A stretch of 62,229 nt of DNA from an uncultured Acidimicrobiales bacterium (GTDB lineage Bacteria; Actinomycetota; Acidimicrobiia; Acidimicrobiales; CADCSY01): contig CADCSY010000062.1 of the NCBI GenBank assembly GCA_902805555.1, positions 1 through 62,229 of the forward strand, given 5' to 3'. Positions 34,130 through 41,597 of the stretch are shown piece after piece; within the stretch, counting starts at the first letter, position 1; the number at the start of each line of letters is the position of its first letter. The notes beneath the pieces were generated by a model. The model was not told the DNA's origin and searched no databases. It saw nothing but the letters and a program-made list of their open reading frames with translations. The position numbers and the translations under genes were made by a program.

Positions 34130-35338
34130 TCACCGGGTCGACCCGACCGGGTCGCGGCGGACGGGTCTCGCCAGGAGCTGGGTCGCCACCTGCAGCACGA
34201 GCAGGCCCACCGCCATGGCGAGCAGGCTCGGGCCGAGCGCCTCCAGGCCCCCCCCGCCAACCGCCAGCGCCACGGCGCCCGGGAGCGCGGCGGCTCCCAC
34301 CCCTGCTGCGCTGAGCTGGTAGCCGATGGCGTGGGCGGCGCGGTGCGCGCCGAGCCGCTCGGGCGTGAGGGACACGAGGGTGGGGAACACCGGCGCCAGG
34401 CTCGCACCGATCAGCGGGAGGCCGACGGCGCCCGCCCCTCCGGGGTCCAGCCACAGCACCAGCGTCCCGAGGAGCGCCCCCACCGTCGCCCCCCCGAGGA
34501 GGCGGTCGGCCGAGGCCCGCTCGCCGGCGCCGGCCATCACGAGCCGACCGCCGGTGAGCGAGGCCCAGTAGGCCGCCACCCAGAGCCCGGCGGTCGTCGT
34601 CGGCACACCCCGCTCCTCGGTGAGGAGGCTGAAGGCCCACTGGCCGGTGGTGATCTCCAGCCCGGTGTAGACGAAGAACGAGCCGAGGGTGAGCAGCAGC
34701 GTCGTGCCGGCCCGGGGGAGCGGGCCCTGGACCGTCCCGCCCTCGGAAGGTCCGGCCGGAGCCGGCAGCCAGCTGCCCCGGGTGACCAGGAAGGCGACGA
34801 GCAGGGCGCCCTGCAGCGCGGCGATGCACCCGTAGGCGCTGCGCCACGAGCGTTCGGCGGCCAGGAGGCCCGTCACGAGCAGCGGGCCTGCGGTGGCGCC
34901 GACACCGAAGGCGGCGTGGAGCAGCCCCATGGCCCGCCGGCCGTGGTGCACCGCCACGTGGGCGTTGACCCCGGCGTCGACCATGCCGGCGGCCGCCCCG
35001 ACCGCCGACGACGCAACGACCAGGACGATCCAGGCTCCCGAGGCGGTGGTGAAGGCGCCGAAGCCGCACGCCGCGACAGCGGTCGCTGCGGCCAGCAGGC
35101 GCCCGGTGCCGAGGGTGGCGACGAGCGCGCCGTTGGCCGCGGTGGCGACGAGGTAGCCGGCCGTCTGCGCCAACAGCAGGACGCCGAGCGCAGAGACAGG
35201 CCGGTCCACCGCCACCCGGATCGACGGCCATGCGACGCCGAGGACGCCGTCGGGCAGCCCCAGCGCCACGAAGGTGGCGAGGGCGAGCACGTACGTGCCC
35301 CGTCGGCTGCGGAGGAGCGAGCGCCGGCCGCCTGTCAC
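34130..35338 (-). CDS. MFS transporter
   Basis: 402 residues with about twelve transmembrane helices in two six-helix halves. The first loop is LGLPDGVLGVAWPSIR, and helix 5 has the GLLHAAFGVGATAGPLLVTG stretch that resembles the FucP/sugar-permease-like FPLD subfamily. The substrate is unknown. It starts 19 nt after the alcohol dehydrogenase stop, so the pair probably share a message, but a substrate link is only inference. Confidence 0.85.
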   Translation of the reverse strand: MTGGRRSLLRSRRGTYVLALATFVALGLPDGVLGVAWPSIRVAVDRPVSALGVLLLAQTAGYLVATAANGALVATLGTGRLLAAATAVAACGFGAFTTASGAWIVLVVASSAVGAAAGMVDAGVNAHVAVHHGRRAMGLLHAAFGVGATAGPLLVTGLLAAERSWRSAYGCIAALQGALLVAFLVTRGSWLPAPAGPSEGGTVQGPLPRAGTTLLLTLGSFFVYTGLEITTGQWAFSLLTEERGVPTTTAGLWVAAYWASLTGGRLVMAGAGERASADRLLGGATVGALLGTLVLWLDPGGAGAVGLPLIGASLAPVFPTLVSLTPERLGAHRAAHAIGYQLSAAGVGAAALPGAVALAVGGGGLEALGPSLLAMAVGLLVLQVATQLLARPVRRDPVGSTR

Positions 35339-35357
35339 CCGAGCGCCCGCGCAGGGT

Positions 35358-36440
35358 TCAGTCGAAGGTGATCACCGACCGGGCGACCTCGCCGGCCTTC
35401 ATGGCGGCGAAGGCCTCGTTGACCTCCTCGAGCGGGCGGCGCGCCGACACCAGCTCGTCGAGCTTCAGCTTCCCGTTCAGGTACATGTCGACGTAGCGGG
35501 GCATGTCCGTGCGGAACCGGTTCGACCCCATGTTGGAGCCCTGGATCTTCTTCTCGCTCAGGAACATGTAGCCGGGCAGCTCGACGCTCTGGCCGAGCGG
35601 GATCATGCCGATGATCGTGGCCGTGCCGCCGCTGCGGAGCATGAGGAAGGACTGCTCGGCGGTGACCTTGAGCCCGATCGCCTCGAAGGCGTGGTGGACG
35701 CCGCCCCCGGTCAGCTCCATCACCTGGGCCACCGGGTCCCCGTCGGAGGCGTCGACCAGGTCCGTGGCGCCGAAGCTGCTGGCCAGGTCGAGCTTCGCCT
35801 CGTTCATGTCGACGGCGATGATCCGGCCGGCGCCGGCGATGGCCGCGCCCTGGATGGCGTTGAGGCCGATCCCCCCGGCGCCGACCACGACCACGGTCTC
35901 GCCCGCGCCGACCCTGGCCGTGTTGAACACCGCCCCCAGCCCGGTGGTGACGCCACAGCCGATGAGGGCGGCCCGGTCGAGCGGCATCTCGTCGCGGATC
36001 TTCACGAGGGCGTGCTCGTGGACGAGCATCTGCTCGGCGAAGCTCGACAGGTGCAGGAACTGGAAGACGGGCGCCCCGTCCTTGCTGAGCCGCTGGGGCC
36101 CCTCGGCGGGCCGGGTGAGGCCCTCCTTCGTGCACAGGCTCGGGTGGCCGGACGTGCAGAACTCGCAGCTCCCGCAGAAGACCGACAGGCAGGTGATGAC
36201 GTGGTCGCCGGGCTTGACGTAGGTGACGTCGCTGCCGACGGCCTCGACCACCCCCGCCGACTCGTGGCCGAGCACCGCCGGGGTCGGGTAGGGGTACAGC
36301 CCCTCCATGAAGTGCAGGTCGCTGTGGCACACGCCCGCAGCTGCGGTGTTGACCAGGACCTCCCTGGGCCCGGGTCCGTCGACCTGCACCTCGTCGATCA
36401 CGAGCTCCGACGGGATCTCCCGTAGCACCGCAGCCTTCAC
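35358..36440 (-). CDS. Zinc-dependent alcohol dehydrogenase (class III/NDMA-like MDR)
   Basis: 360 residues. GVCHSDLH and LGHESAGVV supply catalytic zinc ligands, and CGSCEFCTSGHPSLC is the four-Cys structural zinc site. IGCGVTTGLGAVFNTA and VVVGAGGIGLNAIQGA form the substrate cleft and NAD-binding fold. The sequence resembles actinobacterial NDMA- or mycothiol-linked alcohol dehydrogenases, whose natural acceptor may be mycofactocin, but this assignment is not certain. The GTG at 36440 follows a GGGGGA site. Confidence 0.9.
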   Translation of the reverse strand: MKAAVLREIPSELVIDEVQVDGPGPREVLVNTAAAGVCHSDLHFMEGLYPYPTPAVLGHESAGVVEAVGSDVTYVKPGDHVITCLSVFCGSCEFCTSGHPSLCTKEGLTRPAEGPQRLSKDGAPVFQFLHLSSFAEQMLVHEHALVKIRDEMPLDRAALIGCGVTTGLGAVFNTARVGAGETVVVVGAGGIGLNAIQGAAIAGAGRIIAVDMNEAKLDLASSFGATDLVDASDGDPVAQVMELTGGGVHHAFEAIGLKVTAEQSFLMLRSGGTATIIGMIPLGQSVELPGYMFLSEKKIQGSNMGSNRFRTDMPRYVDMYLNGKLKLDELVSARRPLEEVNEAFAAMKAGEVARSVITFD

Positions 36441-36530
36441 GTGTCCCCCAGTCGGGCGCGCCCGTCGCAGGCGCACCGGCGCCGCCGAACCTAGCCGCAG
36501 ACGCCCGCCAGGCGGCGTGGTCGGGCCTGC

Positions 36531-37205
36531 TCAGGCAGCGGGTGGGGCGAGGGCCAGACCGGCGTAGTCGGCGAGGGCGGGAGCCACACCGAGCTCGCGC
36601 ACGCCGACGACCTCGACCACCGCCTCCAGCCACGGGGGCCGGCCCCGTGCGGCCACCGTCACGGGGTGCTCGAGCCCCGACAGGTGGGCCGCCTGGCGGG
36701 CGAAGCTGGCGGCGTAGTCGCCCGGGCGGACGTCGCGCGTCAGCTCGACCAGGGCGTAGGGGTCGGGAGCTCGACGTCCCGTGTCGGGCGCCAGCTGGAC
36801 GATGCTCGGCGAGGCGGGCGCGCTCGGCCCTCCGAAGAGCCCGGGGCCGTCGTCGAGCACGACGCCCCGGACCTCGCTCGGGCGGGCCCCGGCCAGCAGC
36901 AGGCCGACGTAGGCACCGAGGCCCCGCCCGAGGACGGCGACGGGCCCGAGGTGGGCGACGGCGGCATCGGCATCGGCCATCAGGACCTCGCAGGTGTACC
37001 CGCCACCGGCGGGCACCGTCGAGGCGCCGTGGCCGGTGAGGTCGAGGGCGTGGACCGGACCGGGCCAGGTGCCGGCCGCCCCGGGGACCCGGTCCGGCGA
37101 GCGCTCGCCGAGTCCGTGGAGGAGCAGCAGGGGCAGGCCGGCGCCGTGGCGGAGGTGGTGGAGGGCGAGGTCGACCTTGGCGTGGCGGATCGTGGTGGTG
37201 CTCAC
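36531..37205 (-). CDS. Alpha/beta hydrolase-fold protein lacking the nucleophile
   Basis: 224 residues. LLLLHGLGERSPD is the oxyanion-loop region and ALDLTGHGAST the following strand, so the fold is clear. The nucleophile elbow, normally GxSxG, is LGRGLGAYVG: Gly stands where Ser should be, and no late His with HF- or GH-type context is obvious. It is likely not a classical esterase. The GTG overlaps the stop of the intact hydrolase gene upstream (GTGA), so the two are coupled, as if active and inactive partners. Confidence 0.75.
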   Translation of the reverse strand: MSTTTIRHAKVDLALHHLRHGAGLPLLLLHGLGERSPDRVPGAAGTWPGPVHALDLTGHGASTVPAGGGYTCEVLMADADAAVAHLGPVAVLGRGLGAYVGLLLAGARPSEVRGVVLDDGPGLFGGPSAPASPSIVQLAPDTGRRAPDPYALVELTRDVRPGDYAASFARQAAHLSGLEHPVTVAARGRPPWLEAVVEVVGVRELGVAPALADYAGLALAPPAA

Positions 37206-38149
37206 GGGTGGCTCGCCAGGAAGTCCACGATCAACCCGGCCACCTCGGTCGGGCGCTCGATGTGCACGAAGTGCCCCGTGCCCTCGAGGGTGACGAAGGA
37301 CGCCCCGGGTGGCAGGTACGGACGGACGTCCTCGGGGGCGGTGCCCCACCCCATCGGCTCGATCTCGAGTCCGAGCACGCCGAGGAAGGGCATGCCGAGC
37401 CCCGGCATCCGCAGCAGCGACCACTCGGGCCGCCAGGGCCCGAAGCCGCCCATGCGCATGCTCGGGTCGATCTTCCAGCGCCACCCGTCGACGTCCTTCC
37501 TGGCGCCGACGGTGACGAGGTAGCGGAGCCAGCCGATCGGCAGGCGCGGGTTCATCCTGCCCCGCCGCACCGCCAGCTCGTCGAGGGTGCCGGGCTTGCG
37601 GGTCGCCTCGGCCGCGCTCCGGCGGTGGTCGAGCCAGGCGGCCAGGTCGCTCGCCAGGAGGCGGGTCCGCTCCGTGTCGGGCACGTCCGGTGGGGTGCGC
37701 CTCGACGGCAGCCCGTCGAGGTTCACGAGGTGGCTCACCCGGTGGGGGCAGGCGTCGGCCAGCTGGAGCATGAGCCCGCCGCCCTTGGAGTGGCCGACCA
37801 CGGGCACGGCGTCCTGCGACACGCTGTCGAGCACGACGAGCGCGTCGCGCACGTCGGCGTCCCAGTTGTGGAGGGCGGCGTGCTCGGAGTCGCCGTGGCT
37901 GCGCTGGTCCCACGACACCACGCGGTAGCCGGCCCCGGCGAGGAGCGGGGCGAACACGTCGAAGGTCCCGGCGAAGTCGAAGCCGCCGTGGGCGAGCAGG
38001 AGCGGCGGTGCCTCCTCGTCGCCCCACTCGTAGGTGGCGAGCCGGAGGCCGGCGGAGGAGACGTCCCGGACGCGATCGGGCCTCCGGGCCTGGGGGAAGG
38101 CGGCCCGGGCGGCCGCCACCTCTGCGTCGAGCTCCACAGCGACGGTCAC
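37202..38149 (-). CDS. Alpha/beta hydrolase
   Basis: 315 residues. LLLAHGGFDFAGTF is the oxyanion loop, VVGHSKGGGLML the nucleophile elbow with Ser, and LEGTGHFVHIERP the catalytic His loop; a cap domain of about 100 residues lies between. The substrate is unknown (epoxide hydrolases, esterases and dehalogenases share this pattern). The GTG at 38149 is set by TAGGTT 8 nt upstream. It heads a leftward run of genes. Confidence 0.9.
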   Translation of the reverse strand: MTVAVELDAEVAAARAAFPQARRPDRVRDVSSAGLRLATYEWGDEEAPPLLLAHGGFDFAGTFDVFAPLLAGAGYRVVSWDQRSHGDSEHAALHNWDADVRDALVVLDSVSQDAVPVVGHSKGGGLMLQLADACPHRVSHLVNLDGLPSRRTPPDVPDTERTRLLASDLAAWLDHRRSAAEATRKPGTLDELAVRRGRMNPRLPIGWLRYLVTVGARKDVDGWRWKIDPSMRMGGFGPWRPEWSLLRMPGLGMPFLGVLGLEIEPMGWGTAPEDVRPYLPPGASFVTLEGTGHFVHIERPTEVAGLIVDFLASHP

Positions 38150-38157
38150 GACGGAAG

Positions 38158-38163
38158 AACCTA
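38158..38163 (-). promoter_or_regulatory. Leaderless -10 element TAGGTT
   Basis: Eight nt before the GTG at 38149; start of the leftward gene run. Confidence 0.5.
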
Positions 38164-38185
38164 CCGCCGGGTGCCCCCCGCCCGG

Positions 38186-39652
38186 TCAGGCCCGTCGGAG
38201 CGCCTGCAGGCGTTCGACCACCCGGCGCCAGGCGAGCACGGGGCGGATGAGGCCGTGGTAGCGGCGGGCGCCCTCGTAGGCCGCCTCCGCCGCCACCTGG
38301 TTCACGGTGGTCGCGTAGGTCGGGTAGATGTGGATGAGCGCCGCGATGTCCGACAGCGACATGCCGTGGCGGATGGCGAGCGCGAGCTCGTGGATCACCT
38401 CGCCGGCCGACGGTGCCAGGACGTGGGCCCCGACCACCCTGCCCCTGACGGTCACGACCACGACCTCCCCTTCGGCGTGCCCCTCCGCCCGTGCCCGGTC
38501 CGAGCGGGCGAGTGCCATCCGGTGCGCCACGGCGGCGGCGCCGTGCTGCTCCTCGGCCTCGGCCACGGTGAGGCCGGCGTGGGCGAGCTCGGGGTCGGTG
38601 AACGTGCACCAGGGCACGAGGTCCGACACCGTGCCCTTGCCGGGGAAGAACATGTCGCGCACGGCGCGGACCGCCTCGTGCCCGGCGCTGTGGGTGAAGA
38701 GGTGCCGGCCGGTGACGTCGCCGGCGGCGTAGACCGAGGGGACGGCCGTGCGCATCCGGTCGTCGACGACGACCCCGTCCTCACCCACCTCGACGCCGAC
38801 GTCCTCCAACCCCAGCCCTTCGACGTTGGGGGACCGGCCGGTGGCCACGAACAGCTCGTCGGCCTCCCAGCGCACGGGCACCCCGCCGACCGTGCCGTGC
38901 ACCACCTTGCGGCCGTCCTCCACCCCCACCCGCTCGCAGGTGACGCCGAGGCGGAGGTCGACCCCCTCCTCGGTGAGGAGCCGGCCGAGGGTCGCCGCGA
39001 GCCCGGGCTCGTCCCTCGGCAGGATCCGCTGGCCCCGCTCGAGCACGGTGGTCCGCACCCCCAGCCGGGTGAGCGCCTGCGCCAGCTCCGTGGCGATCGG
39101 TCCGCCGCCGATCATGACGAGCGACTCCGGCGCCCGGTCGAGCTCGAAGATCGACTCACTCGTGAGGAAGCCGGTGGCCTTCAGGCCGGGGATGTCCGGC
39201 ACGCTCGGGCGGCTGCCTGTGCAGACGAGGGTGAACCGGCTGTCGAGGAGGCGCACCCGGCCGTCCTCCCCGGTCACCTCGACCCGGTGCCGCCCCGCCA
39301 GCCGAGCGTCACCGTGGACCACGTCGATCCCGAGGCCCCGGTAGCGCTGCGGATCGTCGTCGCTCGTCGCGATGTCCTCCTGGACGGCCTTCAGCCGCTT
39401 CCACACGGCCTCGGTGTCGATCTCGGGGTCGACGGCGGGGAGGCCCCACCGGTCGGCCGTGCGCATCGTGTGCGCTGCCTTGGCCGAGGCGAGCAGTGCC
39501 TTGCTGGGCACGCAGCCCGTCCAGAGGCAGTCGCCACCGACCCGGGCCCGCTCCACCACCGCGACCCTGAGCGGCAGGGTGGCAGCCATCTCGGCGGCCG
39601 ACATCCCCCCCGACCCCATCCCGAGGACGACGAGGTCGAACCGCTCGGCCAT
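38186..39652 (-). CDS. Pyridine nucleotide-disulfide oxidoreductase (MerA/Lpd-like)
   Basis: 488 residues. VLGMGSGGMSAA binds FAD, GGDCLWTGCVPSKAL holds the redox-active CX4C disulfide, and VMIGGGPIATELAQALTRLG binds NAD(P). AAGDVTGRHLFTH is the second FAD motif. The C-terminal dimer-interface motif is HIYPTYATTVNQVA, as in MerA-like proteins rather than the HAHPTxSE of true lipoamide dehydrogenase. No C-terminal Cys pair for mercury is present, so mercury reduction is unlikely. The ATG is set by TAGGCT 6 nt upstream. Confidence 0.9.
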   Translation of the reverse strand: MAERFDLVVLGMGSGGMSAAEMAATLPLRVAVVERARVGGDCLWTGCVPSKALLASAKAAHTMRTADRWGLPAVDPEIDTEAVWKRLKAVQEDIATSDDDPQRYRGLGIDVVHGDARLAGRHRVEVTGEDGRVRLLDSRFTLVCTGSRPSVPDIPGLKATGFLTSESIFELDRAPESLVMIGGGPIATELAQALTRLGVRTTVLERGQRILPRDEPGLAATLGRLLTEEGVDLRLGVTCERVGVEDGRKVVHGTVGGVPVRWEADELFVATGRSPNVEGLGLEDVGVEVGEDGVVVDDRMRTAVPSVYAAGDVTGRHLFTHSAGHEAVRAVRDMFFPGKGTVSDLVPWCTFTDPELAHAGLTVAEAEEQHGAAAVAHRMALARSDRARAEGHAEGEVVVVTVRGRVVGAHVLAPSAGEVIHELALAIRHGMSLSDIAALIHIYPTYATTVNQVAAEAAYEGARRYHGLIRPVLAWRRVVERLQALRRA

Positions 39653-39658
39653 CAGGGC

Positions 39659-39664
39659 AGCCTA
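39659..39664 (-). promoter_or_regulatory. Leaderless -10 element TAGGCT
   Basis: Six nt before the ATG at 39652. Confidence 0.55.
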
Positions 39665-39761
39665 CGGGCCCACCTGTCGTGGGGAGGGGGGCCGCCCGTG
39701 GTCTCGCCCGGTCCGGCGCGGGCGGGGCGACGGTCGGCGCCGGTGCGGCTCTCCCGACCCC

Positions 39762-40334
39762 TCAGGTGACGGCCGACCAGGCCTCGTGCCAGAGGCGGTC
39801 CCACCCGAGCACACCGAGCTTGGTCGCCAGCAGGTCGGCCGGCGTCGCCTCGGGCCCGACCCGCTCGGCGAGGCCGTCCGGGTCGGGGGCGGCGAGCAGC
39901 AGCGCCGCCATGGCGTCGGGCACCGGATAGCCGGAGCGAGCGGGGTCTTCCACCTCGAGCAGGGCGGTGAGGCGCTCGACCGCGACGGGGCTCGTGGAGT
40001 CGTAGGGGCGCACGTTGCTGGCCTGGAAGCGGACGACGGCGACGGCGAGCGCCAGGGGCGAGAAGCGCCTGCCGAGGAGCACGGCCGGGGCCCCCGGCTT
40101 GCCGGCGGGGGCGCCGACGCCACGTACCTCCCAGTTCACGACGCCTCCGACGACGTCGGCCACCGTCGCTGCCGCGGGCCCGTCGAGCCACCGCACGACC
40201 ACCTCGTCGCCGTCCCCGACGTCCACGTCGAACGTCGCTCCGGGGAGCGCCGACGCGAGTGCGGCGGCGAGGCGGTCCCTGAGCTCCCCCGGCTCGACCC
40301 GCGTCGGCCTCGTCCGGAAGAACACGTTCGGCAC
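39762..40334 (-). CDS. Unknown protein with LPD29-like N-terminal region
   Basis: 190 residues. The first 70 (LRDRLAAALASALPGATFDV, then VVVRWLDGP) resemble the LPD29 (large polyvalent protein-associated) fold, a beta-alpha unit found in phage and plasmid-type proteins; the match is by eye. The C-terminal part (PDAMAALLLAAPDPDGLAERVG, DRLWHEAWSAVT) is helical. No signal peptide. The GTG at 40334 is set by TAGCCT 7 nt upstream. Function unknown. Confidence 0.65.
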   Translation of the reverse strand: MPNVFFRTRPTRVEPGELRDRLAAALASALPGATFDVDVGDGDEVVVRWLDGPAAATVADVVGGVVNWEVRGVGAPAGKPGAPAVLLGRRFSPLALAVAVVRFQASNVRPYDSTSPVAVERLTALLEVEDPARSGYPVPDAMAALLLAAPDPDGLAERVGPEATPADLLATKLGVLGWDRLWHEAWSAVT

Positions 40335-40341
40335 CCGACCG

Positions 40342-40347
40342 AGGCTA
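40342..40347 (-). promoter_or_regulatory. Leaderless -10 element TAGCCT
   Basis: Seven nt before the GTG at 40334. Confidence 0.55.
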
Positions 40348-40473
40348 TTGCCAGCTGGTCCCGCCGGGTCGGCCTCGGCGGCGCGGCTTCGCTGCGTGCC
40401 CTCGTGCGGAGGACGTCCGAGCGCACCCGCCGCCTGCGGCCCGGACGCTCACACGACGCTCCAGGCCGCGTCC

Positions 40474-40479
40474 TAGGGT
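40474..40479 (+). promoter_or_regulatory. Leaderless -10 element TAGGGT
   Basis: Six nt before the ATG at 40486. Confidence 0.6.
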
Positions 40480-40485
40480 GCGGCC

Positions 40486-40743
40486 ATGGCCATCGCCACG
40501 CCCTCGAGCACGCCCAACCCGGATGCCACCAAGTACACGCTCGACGTGACCTTCGACGAGATGGTGACGTTCTCGAGCCCGACGGAGGCGGCGTCGAACC
40601 CCTTCGCCGCAGCGGTCTTCGCCGCTCCCGGGGTGGCGTCGTTGTTCGCCACCGCCAACTTCTGCACCGTGACCCGTTCGCCGGGGGCTGACTGGGAGCC
40701 CATCACCGCGGCCGTGCAGGCTGCGGCAGCCGAGCACCTCTGA
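40486..40743 (+). CDS. Stand-alone Nfu N-terminal-domain protein
   Basis: 85 residues matching the Nfu N-terminal domain (PF08712): TPNPDATKYTLDVTF at the start and FAAAVFAAPGVASLFATANF, TVTRSPGADWEPI after it. In full-length Nfu this domain precedes a CxxC Fe-S scaffold; here the scaffold domain is missing and the only Cys (ANFCTV) is isolated. It cannot therefore carry a cluster on its own and may bind or dimerise with partners. Six nt separate it from the nitroreductase gene. Confidence 0.8.
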   Translation: MAIATPSSTPNPDATKYTLDVTFDEMVTFSSPTEAASNPFAAAVFAAPGVASLFATANFCTVTRSPGADWEPITAAVQAAAAEHL

Positions 40744-40749
40744 CCGCTC

Positions 40750-41463
40750 GTGACCGAGCGTGCGAGCGACGAGGAGGTCGGCCTCCTCGAGGGGCTCGCC
40801 ACCACCAGGGCCATCCGCCGCTACCGCGAGCAGCCGGTGTCCGACGAGGACCTGGCGGCCGTGCTGTGGGCTGCCACCCGGGCGCCGTCCGGCTCCAACC
40901 GCCAGCCCTTCCGCTTCGTCGTGCTGCGTGACGGCCCGGGGGCCGTCGAGGCCAAGTCGATCCTCGGGCGCAGCTTCCGGGCGGCGTGGGCCGAGAAGGT
41001 GGAGGCCGACGGCTACCGCCAGGGCAGCGGCGGTGCCGGGAGCTCGCCGAAGGCCCGCATGGCCGAGTCCATGCAGCAGTTCGTCGACCGCTTCGAGCGC
41101 ACGCCCGTCGTGGTGCTCGCCTGCGTCGGTCGCCGCCGGGCCGGAGATCTCAGCGAGGGGGCGTCGGTGTACCCGGCGTGCCAGAACCTGCTGCTGGCGG
41201 CGAGAGCGCGTGGGCTCGGCGGGGTGATGACCATGTGGCACCGGGCGGTCGACGCCGAGCTGCACCAGGTCCTCGCCATCCCCGACGACGTGGTGATCGC
41301 GGCCACGATCCCCCTCGGCCACCCCGAGGGCGGCCACGGCCCCGTCCGGCGGCGTCCCGTCGGGGAGCTCGTCTACGAGGACCGCTGGGAGGGGCCCGCC
41401 CCGTGGGCCCTCGACCCCCCCGGCACCCGCTTCACCTCGGCGGGGCCGCCGAAGGGGGGCTGA
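40750..41463 (+). CDS. Nitroreductase-family flavoprotein
   Basis: 237 residues. TTRAIRRYREQPVSDEDL and WAATRAPSGSNRQPFRFVVL contact FMN phosphate and ring; ARGLGGVMTMWHRAVDAELH and IPLGHPEGGHGPVRRRPV form the dimer-embracing C-terminal half. It would reduce nitro, quinone or related acceptors with NAD(P)H. It is a GTG start, 6 nt after the Nfu-domain gene, so the two form a small operon; a link between Fe-S handling and this enzyme is only suggested. Confidence 0.9.
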   Translation: MTERASDEEVGLLEGLATTRAIRRYREQPVSDEDLAAVLWAATRAPSGSNRQPFRFVVLRDGPGAVEAKSILGRSFRAAWAEKVEADGYRQGSGGAGSSPKARMAESMQQFVDRFERTPVVVLACVGRRRAGDLSEGASVYPACQNLLLAARARGLGGVMTMWHRAVDAELHQVLAIPDDVVIAATIPLGHPEGGHGPVRRRPVGELVYEDRWEGPAPWALDPPGTRFTSAGPPKGG

Positions 41464-41523
41464 CCGGGCTCGCGAGCGCACGGCCGAGCGGGCGTCGGAG
41501 ACAGACGCCTGTCCCCACGCGCG

Positions 41524-41552
41524 GGACCGGCGGCCCAGGAGGCCGCCGGTCC
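41524..41552. terminator. Strong hairpin between convergent genes
   Basis: Perfect 12-bp stem (GGACCGGCGGCC/GGCCGCCGGTCC) with a CAGGA loop, 60 nt after the nitroreductase stop. Confidence 0.65.
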
Positions 41553-41575
41553 GTGCTGCTCGTGCTGCTCGTGCT

Positions 41576-41593
41576 GGCGGCGCGAGCGCCGCC
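41576..41593 (-). terminator. Second hairpin, next to the His-rich protein stop
   Basis: GGCGGCGC and GCGCCGCC are adjacent (2-nt gap), 4 nt beyond the leftward stop at 41598. Confidence 0.45.
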
Positions 41594-41597
41594 GGTG

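Noticed and set aside
38186-39652. Mercuric reductase of a mer operon
   Set aside because: The C-terminal mercury-binding Cys pair is missing and no merR, merT or merP gene is present; only the HIYPTY motif is MerA-like.
39762-40334. Phage-derived origin for the LPD29-like protein
   Set aside because: The base composition and promoter type match the neighbours and there are no phage genes around it; the domain similarity alone is weak.
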